From NCBI RefSeq assembly GCF_000376825.1, contig NZ_AQXW01000001.1, positions 62,001-126,000 of the forward strand: a stretch of DNA of 64,000 nucleotides, written 5' to 3'. Positions 15,716 through 24,855 of the stretch are shown piece by piece. This DNA is from Demetria terragena DSM 11295 (lineage in GTDB: Bacteria > Actinomycetota > Actinomycetes > Actinomycetales > Dermatophilaceae). Each line of letters begins with the position of its first letter. The first letter of the stretch is position 1. The translations under genes and the position numbers were made by a program. The notes under the pieces were generated by a model, which did no database searches, was not told where the DNA came from, and worked only from the letters and a program-made list of their open reading frames with translations.

Positions 15716-16237
15716 ATGATCACGTTGGTCCCGCCGTCACTGTCGCTGCACTCCTCCTGGTGGGAGGCCGCGCAGGAGTTCAACGGGGCGCGACTACACG
15801 GATTCTCGGTGCACGGCTTTGAGCACCTCGACCTCGGCAGCCCGGAGGGCTTTGGACCCTGGCTCGCTCTCCAGCAGCGCACCATCACCGACCCGCCGGA
15901 GGGTTGGGTACCGGCCACGATGTTCTGGATCATTGACGACGCGCAGCCACAGCAGGTTCTCGGATCACTGTCGTTCCGCCACGAACTCAACGACTTCCTG
16001 CGCGAAGAAGGCGGCCACATCGGGTATGGCGTCCGCCCCTCCGCGCGCGGCCGTGGGGTGGCGACGGCGGCGCTCGAGGCAGCGTTGGCCTACGCGCCCT
16101 CTCTCGGCCTGGACCGGGTGCTGGTCACGTGCGATGAGGACAACGAGCCGTCCCGCAAGACGATCGAGCGCTGTGGCGGCGTGCTGGAGGACATCCGGTC
16201 CGCGAAGCGCCGCTGCTGGATCGATTGCGCCGCTTGA
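15716..16237 (+). CDS. GNAT N-acetyltransferase (RimJ/RimL-like)
   Basis: 173 residues. GNAT core: QVLGSLSFRHELNDFLREEGGHIGYGVRPSARGRGVATAALEAAL, in which RGRGVA is the acetyl-CoA pyrophosphate loop (Q/RxxGxG/A), then VLVTCDEDNEPSRKTIERCGGVLE as the typical C-terminal strand-helix. Likely acetylates a small molecule or protein N-terminus. A TACGCT hexamer 7 bases before ATG 15716 suggests a leaderless mRNA. Confidence 0.87.
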   Translation: MITLVPPSLSLHSSWWEAAQEFNGARLHGFSVHGFEHLDLGSPEGFGPWLALQQRTITDPPEGWVPATMFWIIDDAQPQQVLGSLSFRHELNDFLREEGGHIGYGVRPSARGRGVATAALEAALAYAPSLGLDRVLVTCDEDNEPSRKTIERCGGVLEDIRSAKRRCWIDCAA

Positions 16238-16250
16238 AGATTCGGGCTGA

Positions 16251-17621
16251 TCAACCGCGCGCGTCGTCGTACCGCGCCAGCGCCTCAGCCCGCGCCTCAC
16301 GGTGCTCGACGATCGGCTCGGGATAGCCCTCGGTGTAGCCCAGCAGGTCCTTCCATGGCTGGTGGGCGCTCTTGCCGGCGACCTGCGCCAGTTCGGGCAC
16401 ATAGCGGCGCACATAATCCCCGCCAGGGTCGAAGCGCTCGCCTTGGGTGATCGGGTTGAACACCCGGAAGTAGGGCGCGGCGTCCGTGCCGGTCCCTGCC
16501 ACCCACTGCCAGCCGTGGTTGTTGGATGCCAGGTCGCCGTCGACCAGGTGTGCCATGAAGTGGCGCGCGCCGTGCGGCCACCAGATGTGCAGATGCTTCG
16601 TCAGAAAACTTGCGGTCACCATCCGGACCCGGTTGTGCATCCATCCGGTGGTGAGCAACTGGCGCATTCCGGCGTCGACGAACGGGTAGCCGGTGCGGCC
16701 TTCCCGCCACGCGGCCAGGTCATCCGCCGCGTCCGGGTCAGTGTCGGGGTCGCGATAGCTCATGCTGGAGAGGCTGCCGGTGAAGTCGTGCCAGGCCGAG
16801 TCGGGACGGTGCCAGAGGACGTCGGCATAGAACTCACGCCAGGCCAGTTCCGTCACGAAGCGGGTCACGCTCGACTGAGCCCCATCTGAGCGAGCAGCGC
16901 AGTCGGCCAGCAGTGTGCGCGGGTGAATCGTGCCGAACTTCAGATGCGTCGACAAGCCACTCGTGCCGTCCCGGTCCGGGCGGTCTCGGTCGGTGTCGTA
17001 GTCCGCCAGCGCCTCATCTTGAAACTGCTCCCATCGCTCACGCGCGGCCTGCTCGCTCACCTCTGGGAGATGGCAACCCTCCGGCGGGTCAACCGTCGGC
17101 AGCGGTTCACTGTCGACCGACGTCACGAATGTCAGGTCAGGATCCGCCGCCGGCGCGGGCAACCCGTGATCACGCCAGGCACGGGAGAACGGGGTGAAGA
17201 CGCGGTAGTGCTTGCCGGACTGATTAAGGACCAGACCCGGGCCGATGGCATACGGCGAGCCCGTCGCGACCAACCGACGGTCCTCCGTCGCCAATTCGGC
17301 AGCGACCTGCTCATCACGGCGCCTGCCGTACGGCGTCGTCTCCCGCGAGATGTGCACGTTCGCGGCGCCGACCTCCGCTGCGACCTGCGGCACGACGACC
17401 GAAGGTCGCCCTGCGCGGACCACGAGGGCACCGTCAAGACTCTCGTTCAGGGCAGCGAGCGCTTGGTGCAGCGCGGCCGTACGCACCGCACCAGCACCAT
17501 CGGTCAGCACCGGGTCGAGAACGAAGAGTGGGAGGACATCACCTTCGGCAGCGGCTTCGAGCAGTGCCGGGTGGTCGCCGCGACGCAGGTCGCGACGGAA
17601 CCACAAAACAGTGGCAGGCAT
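16251..17621 (-). CDS. phrB: Deoxyribodipyrimidine photolyase (CPD class I)
   Basis: 456 residues, usual length. N-terminal photolyase Rossmann domain VLWFRRDLRRGDHPALLEAAAEG binds the antenna pigment. The FAD domain contains LAWREFYADVLWHRP, YPFVDAGMRQLLTTGWMHNRVRMVTASFLTKHLHIWW and NHGWQWVAGTGTDAAPYFRVFNP, the signature of class I photolyases, including the tryptophans of the electron chain. It repairs cyclobutane pyrimidine dimers with blue light. The frame runs further upstream, but ATG 17621 with TACGCT 6 bases before it (leaderless) fits the family start. Confidence 0.93.
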   Translation of the reverse strand: MPATVLWFRRDLRRGDHPALLEAAAEGDVLPLFVLDPVLTDGAGAVRTAALHQALAALNESLDGALVVRAGRPSVVVPQVAAEVGAANVHISRETTPYGRRRDEQVAAELATEDRRLVATGSPYAIGPGLVLNQSGKHYRVFTPFSRAWRDHGLPAPAADPDLTFVTSVDSEPLPTVDPPEGCHLPEVSEQAARERWEQFQDEALADYDTDRDRPDRDGTSGLSTHLKFGTIHPRTLLADCAARSDGAQSSVTRFVTELAWREFYADVLWHRPDSAWHDFTGSLSSMSYRDPDTDPDAADDLAAWREGRTGYPFVDAGMRQLLTTGWMHNRVRMVTASFLTKHLHIWWPHGARHFMAHLVDGDLASNNHGWQWVAGTGTDAAPYFRVFNPITQGERFDPGGDYVRRYVPELAQVAGKSAHQPWKDLLGYTEGYPEPIVEHREARAEALARYDDARG

Positions 17622-17692
17622 CTGCCCAGCGTAATCCGAGCTCACGGGAATGCCGTCGTGCGGATGCCGACGGGCTGAATACGATGACGGCC

Positions 17693-18184
17693 ATGACCGA
17701 CCCGCGCATCCGCATGGCCTCACCAGCTGACCTGCCTGACATCCTTCGCCTCGTCCACGATCTCGCGGAGTACGAGCGTGAGCCCGACGCGGTAGAAGCC
17801 ACTGAAAACGACTTCGCTCGCGTGCTCTTTCCCGACCACGGACACCCCGGCACGTTCTGCCATGTCGCAGAAGTCGACGGCAAGGTCGTGGCAATAGCGT
17901 TGTGGTACTTGAACTTCAGCACCTGGACGGGCCAACAGGGCATCTGGCTGGAGGACCTGTTCGTCGAGCCGAAACACCGCGGTAGCGGACTCGGCAAGGA
18001 GTTGCTCATCACCCTCGCGAACGTCTGCGTGGACCGCGGCTACCGGCGGCTCGAGTGGTGGGTGCTCAACTGGAACGAGCCGTCCATTGCCTTTTACGAA
18101 AGCCTCGGCGCGAAGGCCCAGGACGAGTGGACCGTCTATCGCGTCGACGGCGACGAACTTGCCACGCTGGGAGGGGCGGAATGA
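17693..18184 (+). CDS. GNAT acetyltransferase, diamine N-acetyltransferase-like
   Basis: 163 residues. RIRMASPADLPDILRLVHDLAEYER, AIALWYLNFSTWTGQQGIWLEDLFVEPKHRGSGLGKELLITLANV, and RLEWWVLNWNEPSIAFYESLGAKAQDEWTVYRVDGDEL align closely with the spermidine/diamine acetyltransferase (SAT1-like) subgroup, which keeps STWxGxxGIxLEDL and RGxGxGK. Substrate probably a diamine or amino acid analogue. ATG 17684 is an in-frame alternative start. Overlaps the next gene by ATGA. Confidence 0.85.
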   Translation: MTDPRIRMASPADLPDILRLVHDLAEYEREPDAVEATENDFARVLFPDHGHPGTFCHVAEVDGKVVAIALWYLNFSTWTGQQGIWLEDLFVEPKHRGSGLGKELLITLANVCVDRGYRRLEWWVLNWNEPSIAFYESLGAKAQDEWTVYRVDGDELATLGGAE

Positions 18185-19530
18185 ACGACACGGCCCGACT
18201 CCAGTTGGACGTCCACCTGGCTCGCGCGCAGGTTCAGGCTCGGGTGCCCTCGATCGCCGCCGCGGTCGTCCGTCAGGGTGAGGTTGTCTGGTCTGGTGCG
18301 GTCGGCGCAGTCGATGGCGCGGAGGGAGCGCCCGCAACGGCCGACACCCAGTACCGCGTCGGATCCATCACCAAGACCATGGTCGCGGTGGGGGTGATGC
18401 GTCTGGTCGCTGAGGGGTCGGTCGCTCTGACCGACTCGATCCGCCACCACCTGCCCGAATTAGACGAGAGCCTGGCCCACGTCACTCTCACTCAGCTGCT
18501 CACTCAGTCAGCCGGACTGGCCGCTGAGACGACCGGGTCCTGGTGGGAGCGTTCGCCCGGGACGACCTGGGATGAATTGCTGCCCTCGATCCGGTTGATC
18601 GGCGACCCGGGTCGCCGATTCCATTACAGCAATGTCGGATTCGCGGTTCTGGGACAGCTTCTTGAACGCCACCGAGGGCGTCCGTGGGCCGATGTGCTCA
18701 CCGATGAGGTCTGGACACCGCTCGCTATGACTCGGACCTCGTACGCCGCCGTCGCGCCTAGCGCTCCCGGGCTGGCGGTCCACCCATACGCGGACCTGCG
18801 CCACGTCGAGCCCGAGCAGGACACGGGCGCGATGGCCCCGGCCGGACAGGTCTGGTCGACGGTCGAAGATCTCGGTCGCTGGGCGAGTTTTCTGGCCGCC
18901 GGTGACGAGGCCGTCCTGCCCGACGCACTCCGCCGGTCCATGCACGTACCCGCCGTGGTGTGCGACTCTCCGGGCGAGGCATGGACCCGCTGCTACGGGC
19001 TGGGGCTGGACGTCCTCAACATTGACGGACGGCGATTCGTCGGACACGGCGGGTCAATGCCCGGCTTTATCGCGAGCGTTCTGGTCGACCCCGACACCGG
19101 CACGGGCGCGGCGACGCTCACCAACTCCACCGCCGGCCCCAGCGGCCAACTCGCACTCGCCCTGGTCGACCTTCTTGAGGAGCATGCGCCACTCGCACCA
19201 GAGCCATGGCGTACGTCCGACTCCCCCGACGCGGATCTTGTCGGCACGTGGTTCTGGGGGCCACGGCCGTACTCCCTCACCACGCGTCCCGAGGGCGGAC
19301 TCGACCTCGGACCAGCCGGGGGTGGCGGTCGATGGTCACGATTCATCGCCAACTCCGACGGCACGTGGACCGGGCAGGACGACTATTGGGCCGGTGAGAC
19401 CCTACGAGTGATCGACCGCGGCACCGCAAGCGTCCACTTGGACCTTGGGTCGTTCCGACTGACCCGGACGCCATATGACCCGGCATCCGACATCCCCGGT
19501 GGCGTGGACGAATCCGGTTGGCACGCTTGA
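18181..19530 (+). CDS. Serine hydrolase of the beta-lactamase/PBP4* family
   Basis: 449 residues without a signal peptide. The class C beta-lactamase-type active site is present: SITK (SxxK) in YRVGSITKTMVAVGVM, YSN in FHYSNVGFAVLGQLL (YxN), and HGG in RFVGHGGSMPG (K/HxG). A C-terminal domain of about 120 residues (GTWFWGPRPYSLTTRPEGG...) resembles the beta-barrel found after the catalytic domain in D-aminopeptidase/esterase-type members. Likely a cytosolic esterase or peptidase. Coupled to the GNAT gene (ATGA). Confidence 0.87.
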   Translation: MNDTARLQLDVHLARAQVQARVPSIAAAVVRQGEVVWSGAVGAVDGAEGAPATADTQYRVGSITKTMVAVGVMRLVAEGSVALTDSIRHHLPELDESLAHVTLTQLLTQSAGLAAETTGSWWERSPGTTWDELLPSIRLIGDPGRRFHYSNVGFAVLGQLLERHRGRPWADVLTDEVWTPLAMTRTSYAAVAPSAPGLAVHPYADLRHVEPEQDTGAMAPAGQVWSTVEDLGRWASFLAAGDEAVLPDALRRSMHVPAVVCDSPGEAWTRCYGLGLDVLNIDGRRFVGHGGSMPGFIASVLVDPDTGTGAATLTNSTAGPSGQLALALVDLLEEHAPLAPEPWRTSDSPDADLVGTWFWGPRPYSLTTRPEGGLDLGPAGGGGRWSRFIANSDGTWTGQDDYWAGETLRVIDRGTASVHLDLGSFRLTRTPYDPASDIPGGVDESGWHA

Positions 19531-19545
19531 CGTTGAGTGGTCGGG

Positions 19546-19902
19546 TCAGCCCCACGCCACGGCAATGACGACATTGAGAACCGCGAGGTACCCGGCGGTG
19601 TTGACCAGCCAGGCCTCACCCTCGCCGCGTTTCTCGCGCCCGCGTGCTATCTCGGCAAGTGCGACGACGGCGAGCGCGATGAGCAACTTCAGGCCCACCT
19701 TGTTGCGGTCTGGCATGAGGTCCAACGAGGCGACACCCTCACCGAGTCCGACCATGATGATCCCCGTGATGAGTTGAAGTCGGGCACCCCACACCATGAG
19801 CGCGCTGACCCGCGGCTGTGCCAGTACGGCGAGCCATCCGCCGACGAGCGCAGCCATGCCCAGCAGGTGCATCATCAGCGCCAGGTCGTAGAGCACCTTC
19901 AT
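19546..19902 (-). CDS. Small integral membrane protein
   Basis: 118 residues with four hydrophobic helices (LALMMHLLGMAALVGGWLAV, ALMVWGARLQLITGIIMVGL, KVGLKLLIALAVVALAEIA, VNTAGYLAVLNVVIAVAWG). The pattern MHLLG...W and R/K at helix ends is like DUF2269/CopD-type membrane proteins, but I cannot assign a function. Start ATG 19902 overlaps the stop of the MFS gene by four bases, so it is cotranscribed with that transporter. Confidence 0.7.
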   Translation of the reverse strand: MKVLYDLALMMHLLGMAALVGGWLAVLAQPRVSALMVWGARLQLITGIIMVGLGEGVASLDLMPDRNKVGLKLLIALAVVALAEIARGREKRGEGEAWLVNTAGYLAVLNVVIAVAWG

Positions 19903-21119
19903 GGCTCGATCTTATGTGGATGACTGGGCCTCGGAAGGTAGAACGCGCTCGTCAAGACCAGAGCCGCGCCCAGCGCGATGGCCGTACGCACGTCGGCCAC
20001 TGCCGCCACTACTCCACCGAGGGCGATGCATACCGGCTGCGCGGTCTTCTGACTCACCGACCAAGCTGCCGTCACCCGCGCCATCACCGGATCTGGCGTG
20101 TGCTTCATGCGGTAGGCCGTGAACGTCGGGTTGAACACCCCGGCGCAGGCCATCATCGCGACTTCGGCGACCACCACGACGAGCAACCCCAGGGATCCTG
20201 GCGGTGCTACGACCAACAAGGGCATCCACAGCGCTCGCCCAATCCCTGCGACGAATAGCACTCTCCTCGCCCCCCAAGACTCTGTAAACCGCGGGGCCAC
20301 CATGGACCCGACCAGCGCAGCCGCACTGGAACCGCCCAACACCGCGCCGAACTGCCAGGCAGCCAACCCCAGGTCGCGCAGCATGAATATCGCGAGCATG
20401 CTCGAGACGAGCATGATGCCGCCGCCGAAGAACAACGAGTTCACGAAGAGTGCTCGCAGTCGCTGGTGCCCCCAGACGTGTCGCCACCCAGCAACCACCT
20501 CGCGCCGCCATTCGTGGTCGGGCTGGCGGCGCGGCGGAACAGGTTCTGGGGTGCGCATTCGGCGGATGCCGAGGGCAGCGGCGAGGCACGAGCACGCATC
20601 GGCCACCAGCACGACCGCCGGACCAAAAAGGCTCACGAGAGAACCACCGGCGGCTGGACCGACGGTGTTGCTAGTCCAGAACGTGGTGTCCAGGCGCGAC
20701 TGCGCCCGGACTCTTTCCTCGGCTGGAACCAAGCCTTTGAGGTGGGCACCCCCGGCCGCAGCAAACGTCATCGCACCCAGCACGTGAGCGACGCCGACGA
20801 CCACCAGATGCGGATAGGTCAGGGCGTCAGCCCAGATCGCGACAGGCACCGACAGTAGTGCGGCGGCCGTGACGAGCTCGGCCGTAATCATGACGGGGCG
20901 CTTACGCCGAAACTCGATCTGCGGTCCGAGCGGAAGCACCACCGCGGCGGCGCCCAGACCCGAGATGGCTGCGAGCATGGCGACCTTCCACGCGGGCGCC
21001 TCTAATACCAGCACCGCAACCAGCGCCAAGCCGCCCATGGCGACCGCGCTCCCCGCCTGACTGGCCGCCGTCGCGAACCACAGCCGACCGAAGTCTCGGC
21101 GCCAGGCTCCCGTCAGCAT
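19899..21119 (-). CDS. MFS transporter
   Basis: 406 residues, about 12 membrane helices. FGRLWFATAASQAGSAVAMGGLALVAVLVL begins the fold; the loop between helices 2 and 3 reads GPQIEFRRKRPVMI, in place of the drug exporters' DRxxRR. WTSNTVGPAAGGSLVSLFG and RMRTPEPVPPRRQPDHEWRREVVAGWRHVW follow, the latter being the cytoplasmic middle loop. This is the family of enterobactin exporter EntS-like/MFS_3 proteins. Substrate unknown. A TAGTCT hexamer 7 bases before ATG 21119 suggests a leaderless transcript. Confidence 0.85.
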   Translation of the reverse strand: MLTGAWRRDFGRLWFATAASQAGSAVAMGGLALVAVLVLEAPAWKVAMLAAISGLGAAAVVLPLGPQIEFRRKRPVMITAELVTAAALLSVPVAIWADALTYPHLVVVGVAHVLGAMTFAAAGGAHLKGLVPAEERVRAQSRLDTTFWTSNTVGPAAGGSLVSLFGPAVVLVADACSCLAAALGIRRMRTPEPVPPRRQPDHEWRREVVAGWRHVWGHQRLRALFVNSLFFGGGIMLVSSMLAIFMLRDLGLAAWQFGAVLGGSSAAALVGSMVAPRFTESWGARRVLFVAGIGRALWMPLLVVAPPGSLGLLVVVVAEVAMMACAGVFNPTFTAYRMKHTPDPVMARVTAAWSVSQKTAQPVCIALGGVVAAVADVRTAIALGAALVLTSAFYLPRPSHPHKIEP

Positions 21120-21160
21120 GCGGGCGAGACTAGTCGCGGCCTACGACATAACCCCTTCGG

Positions 21161-21850
21161 TCAGAGCAGGCGGCGCGACATAGCCCATGAGGTGAGCTCG
21201 TGACGAGAGGACAACTGCAATTTGCGCAGCACCGAGGACACGTGGGTCTCGACGGTCTTGATCGAGATGAAGAGCTCCTTGGCGACTTCCTTGTACTGGT
21301 AGCCGCGCGCAATCAGGCGCATCACTTCGCGCTCCCGCGCCGAGAGGCGGTCGAGTTCTTCGTCGACCTCAGCAATCTCTCCTGCCGCCGCGCCGAACGC
21401 GTCGAGGACGAATCCTGCAAGCCGCGGCGAAAACACTGCATCACCTTCAGCTACCCGGTGGATGGCGGAGATCAGGTCGGTAGGTGAAATCGTCTTGGTG
21501 ACGTATCCCCTTGCCCCAGAACGAATCACCGCGATCACATCCTCGGCGGCGTCGCTGACCGATAGCGCGAGGAAACGGACCGGCTCGCCGGCCTCGGTCG
21601 TCGTACCGGCGCAGCCTTGGGCCACGTCCGCGCCGCCCTTGCCGGTGCCGCCGGGCAGATGCACATCAAGCAGGACGACATCCGGACGAGCCTCTTTGAT
21701 CACCTTCACGGCTGCCTCGACATCGGGGGCTTCCCCGACCACCTCGATCGTCGAGTCGAGTTCGGCCTTCACACCCGATCGGAACATCCGATGGTCATCG
21801 ACCAAGACCACACGGGTACGCCGACCTGACCCGGTATCAGTGGAATTCAT
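21161..21850 (-). CDS. LuxR-family response regulator (EsrR-like)
   Basis: 229 residues. Receiver domain: RVVLVDDHRMFRSGVKAEL, phospho-Asp in DVVLLDVHLPGG, switch residues ALSVSD and YVTKTI. The receiver carries a loop of about 20 residues after the phosphorylation site (GTGKGGADVAQGCAGTTTEAGE). The C-terminal NarL/FixJ helix-turn-helix is LSAREREVMRLIARGYQYKEVAKELFISIKTVETHVSSVLRKL. Overlaps the kinase stop by ATGA, so the pair is cotranscribed. With the divergent PspC protein the layout equals the EsrISR envelope-stress system of Corynebacterium. Confidence 0.92.
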   Translation of the reverse strand: MNSTDTGSGRRTRVVLVDDHRMFRSGVKAELDSTIEVVGEAPDVEAAVKVIKEARPDVVLLDVHLPGGTGKGGADVAQGCAGTTTEAGEPVRFLALSVSDAAEDVIAVIRSGARGYVTKTISPTDLISAIHRVAEGDAVFSPRLAGFVLDAFGAAAGEIAEVDEELDRLSAREREVMRLIARGYQYKEVAKELFISIKTVETHVSSVLRKLQLSSRHELTSWAMSRRLL

Positions 21851-23076
21851 GACTGATTCGCCTCCTCAGGCGCGTCGTGCGGAAGTCGGAGTTCGATTTC
21901 AGTGCCGGGCTCGCGGCGGCGCAACTGTGCGCTTCCGCCGTGGCGTTTCATACGGCCCATGATGGATTCTCGAACGCCGAGGCGATCGCCCGGTACCGCA
22001 TCGGGGTCGAATCCAACGCCGTGGTCTCGAACAAACGCCTCGGTCTCCGCCGGGCCGACTTCAACATAGGTCGAGACCGGCGGCGCACCATGGCGGACCG
22101 CATTAGACATTGCTTCGCGAAGGGCACTGACTAGCGCTTGCGCGTGTGGGTCGAGCGGGCGGTCTCCGGTGACCACCAGTTCGATCGGGGTTCCGTGGTG
22201 GTCCTCGATCTCGTGCGCTGCGGCCGTCACCGCAGACGCCAACGTCGCATCGGCCGGTGTCGTATCGGCGAACAACCAGCGCCGCAGTTCACGCTCCTGG
22301 CCACGGGCCAGGCGCGCCACTGCAGTCGGGTCATTGGCCCGCCGCTGAATCAGAGCAAGCGTCTGCAGCACCGAGTCGTGCAAGTGAGCCGCGATATCGG
22401 CCTTCTCGGTTTGCCGGATGCGTTCGGTCTGCTCGCGCCGGAAGTCCTCCCAGAGCCTCAGGGCAAACGGCGCCAACAGCACCGTGAGGCCAACAAGAAA
22501 GACCACCGTGGCCAGCAGTACGTCACGCACGCCGCTAAACCCGCGACCGCTGGAGACCAACACCGCGAGCCCACCAAGGACCAGCACCCCACCCAGGCCG
22601 ATGCGTACGACCGACTCTCGCTTGGTCATACCCCGACCGGCGAGCCACGTTTGACGCCGACGGCGGTCCAACAACGACCAGGTCAGCACCATGCCCGACC
22701 CGATGGCCAGGAGCGGCAGCATCGACGCCGGGTCGATCGTCGACCCGATGGCAATCGCGGAAATTGCGGCCGCCGCGATCAAGGCGCCGAGACCAATGAT
22801 CACCGGGCGGGACAACGACCGCCGGCCGATCAGCGATGGGCCTTGGTCTCCTTCGCTCATGGTGATCCAGAGGAAGGCGTAGACGACAACCCCCGGTCCG
22901 AAGACGCCGAGGGCTCCGAAGACGATCCGCACCAGGAGGACGGACACACCAAGGTGGCCCGCGACTCCGCAGCAGACCCCCGCGACAACCCGGCCCGTGG
23001 GGGGCCGCAACAAGGGCGGACGATCCGGCAGTGGATCGCCCGCGCGTGGAGTCCCAGGGGGCGCAGCGGTCGTCAT
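21847..23076 (-). CDS. Sensor histidine kinase with N-terminal PspC domain (EsrS-like)
   Basis: 409 residues. A PspC domain comes first (LLRPPTGRVVAGVCCGVAGHLGVSVLLVRIVFGALGVFGPGVVVYAFLWI), then several membrane segments. The HisKA_3 box is ADIAAHLHDSVLQTLALIQ with the phospho-His in LHDS; the HATPase part has ALREAMSNAVRHG and VRDHGVGFDPDAVPGDRLGVRESIMGRM. It belongs to the NarL-type kinases that sense membrane state. The preferred start ATG 23076 (MTTAAPPG) has GATGGA upstream; an earlier in-frame start exists. Divergent from the PspC-domain gene at 23192, 115 bases between. Confidence 0.92.
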   Translation of the reverse strand: MTTAAPPGTPRAGDPLPDRPPLLRPPTGRVVAGVCCGVAGHLGVSVLLVRIVFGALGVFGPGVVVYAFLWITMSEGDQGPSLIGRRSLSRPVIIGLGALIAAAAISAIAIGSTIDPASMLPLLAIGSGMVLTWSLLDRRRRQTWLAGRGMTKRESVVRIGLGGVLVLGGLAVLVSSGRGFSGVRDVLLATVVFLVGLTVLLAPFALRLWEDFRREQTERIRQTEKADIAAHLHDSVLQTLALIQRRANDPTAVARLARGQERELRRWLFADTTPADATLASAVTAAAHEIEDHHGTPIELVVTGDRPLDPHAQALVSALREAMSNAVRHGAPPVSTYVEVGPAETEAFVRDHGVGFDPDAVPGDRLGVRESIMGRMKRHGGSAQLRRREPGTEIELRLPHDAPEEANQS

Positions 23077-23191
23077 GGTTCCATCTTGACGTACGCCCGG
23101 CGCCCGATGGCCCACCTTCAGGGTGCGGTCAGGGCTCCATCAGGGTCGCCCCGCATAGCGACCGGGCCCGTCTGAACGCACAGTGGATGTC

Positions 23192-24541
23192 ATGAACACG
23201 TCCGTACCCCCCTCAGCACCAGGCGAAGCCCCCGGCGCAGCACCGCCGCCACCACAGCCCGACGGTCTCGACCGGTTCTTCGCTGGTCTGCGCGGCCTGG
23301 GCCTGCACCGCTCCGACAACGAGCGATGGGTCGGGGGTGTCTGCGGTGGCGTCGCCGAACGTTTGCGCGTCGACCCGCTGATTGTGCGCGCCGCGTTCAT
23401 CTTGCTCGGCCTGGTCTTCGGCGCCGGAATCACGGTCTATCTCATCGCCTGGGTCCTGCTGCCCGACCGCAGCGGAACGATCCAGTTAGAACGCGCACTC
23501 CGGGGCGGCGATGGGACGGCCATCGTGTTGGTCGTTATCGCGGCGATCATCGCGTTCAGTGGCTTCGGACTCTTTTGGGGTTGGGGCGGACCTGGCCCAG
23601 TCATCCCGATACTGCTCGTGATCGGCGCGGTGATCTATTTCGTGGGCAAGCAGAATAGGTCGGCGACGCAGCCACCGGACGCCACCTACTCGGTGGCGGC
23701 CCCACCAACTCAGCACTCCGCCACGCCCGCCGCACCAGGTATGAGTGGTCAGCCACCCGTCGGACCTGGCCAGCCTCCTGTCTGGGGCGCTGGTTCGCCA
23801 CCGCCGCCTGCGGTACCTCCGGTTGCTCCCCTTCCCCCGGTAGCACCGCGTCCTCGCCGACGACGGCTCGGCGCCGGACCGACCCTGATTCTCTTCGGAA
23901 TCGCCGCCATCCTCGGCAGTTCCATCGCACTCATTGCCGCGAACACCGACCTCTCCGAGGTCAGCGCCCGGCTCGGGTTAGCCGCCGCCACCATCACCCT
24001 CGGGGTCGGTGTGCTCGCTGCCGGATTCATGGGTCGCAAAGCCGGATTCGCCGCCTTCATCGGTCTGGTGCTCGCCGTCGTGACCGCGATGAGCGCGGTG
24101 CTCCCGCGCGAGTTGTCACTCAACGGACCGCATGGAACCCAAGAGTGGTCACCGGCCAAGGTGACGTCATCGTCGACGTACACGATGGGGGTAGGTGAGG
24201 GCGAGTTGGACCTACGCGGTCTGACGCCGCCGACGGCATCGACGCTGATCAAGTCGCGCGTGTCAGTCGGCGAGCTGCGCATCATCGTTCCGGAAGACCT
24301 CCCGATCCGGATCACCGCTCATGTCGACGGCGGTGAGATCCGCACCGAACGGCCCGCCGACCTCACCGTGCCGTCAGCGACGGAGTCGGACGGCGGAATC
24401 GTCACCGACATCAGCGCTGATACTGCGATCTCTGGCATGGGCAGGTCCCGCACGTTCACCTATGGCGAGGGCAGCCCCGCGTTGACCCTCGATGCAGATG
24501 TCGGTTTCGGTCAGATCACCATTGAAAGGACGCCATCATGA
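23192..24541 (+). CDS. PspC-domain membrane protein with LiaF-like C-terminus (EsrI-like)
   Basis: 449 residues. N-terminal proline-rich stretch, then PspC domain RWVGGVCGGVAERLRVDPLIVRAAFILLGLVFGAGITVYLIAWVLLP. A Pro/Ala/Gly-rich linker (residues about 165-225) and further membrane segments follow. The C-terminal 130 residues (YTMGVGEGELDLRGL..., GELRIIVPEDLPIRITAHVDGGEI, DVGFGQITIER) are a repeated beta-strand domain like LiaF/DUF4097. In Corynebacterium EsrI inhibits the kinase EsrS; the divergent order here suggests the same role. Start: ATG 23192 or 23183. Confidence 0.87.
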   Translation: MNTSVPPSAPGEAPGAAPPPPQPDGLDRFFAGLRGLGLHRSDNERWVGGVCGGVAERLRVDPLIVRAAFILLGLVFGAGITVYLIAWVLLPDRSGTIQLERALRGGDGTAIVLVVIAAIIAFSGFGLFWGWGGPGPVIPILLVIGAVIYFVGKQNRSATQPPDATYSVAAPPTQHSATPAAPGMSGQPPVGPGQPPVWGAGSPPPPAVPPVAPLPPVAPRPRRRRLGAGPTLILFGIAAILGSSIALIAANTDLSEVSARLGLAAATITLGVGVLAAGFMGRKAGFAAFIGLVLAVVTAMSAVLPRELSLNGPHGTQEWSPAKVTSSSTYTMGVGEGELDLRGLTPPTASTLIKSRVSVGELRIIVPEDLPIRITAHVDGGEIRTERPADLTVPSATESDGGIVTDISADTAISGMGRSRTFTYGEGSPALTLDADVGFGQITIERTPS

Positions 24542-24855
24542 GCCAGGACGAGCGCTCCGGCTACACCATGAGCGAGGACACGACTCCGCTCCCCACGGAT
24601 CCCCAACCGAGGGCCGAGCCTCAGCCAGAGGAACCGCAATGGGTGACCGGGCCCTCATCGCCCACTGTGCTCGCCGGACTACTCATCGTCGTGATCGCCG
24701 GCCTTGCGACCGTGCGACTCGTGACCGACGTCGACCTCGACTGGTCTATCGCCGTGCCGGTGACAGTCATCGCGGTCGGTCTCATCGCCGTGGTGCTAGG
24801 AGCAACCTCGTTCACTCGGCATTCTCGGACAGCAGAGCACGACACCACGAGCTGA
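24538..24855 (+). CDS. Small two-helix membrane protein downstream of EsrI-like gene
   Basis: 105 residues: a polar, Pro/Glu-rich N-terminus of about 45 residues followed by two membrane segments (VLAGLLIVVIAGLATVRLVT and IAVPVTVIAVGLIAVVLGATSF). No family recognised. It overlaps the stop of the PspC gene by ATGA and so probably serves the same envelope-stress module. Its 3' end overlaps the convergent NUDIX gene by 44 bases. Confidence 0.7.
   Translation: MSQDERSGYTMSEDTTPLPTDPQPRAEPQPEEPQWVTGPSSPTVLAGLLIVVIAGLATVRLVTDVDLDWSIAVPVTVIAVGLIAVVLGATSFTRHSRTAEHDTTS

Noticed and set aside
16923-17678. A 251-codon plus-strand frame inside the photolyase
   Set aside because: Antisense of a gene with clear catalytic motifs; no ribosome binding site or homology.
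22138-23175. A 345-codon plus-strand frame opposite the histidine kinase
   Set aside because: Composition (Arg/Gln/His-rich) is typical for antisense of a high-GC gene; kinase motifs on the other strand are unmistakable.
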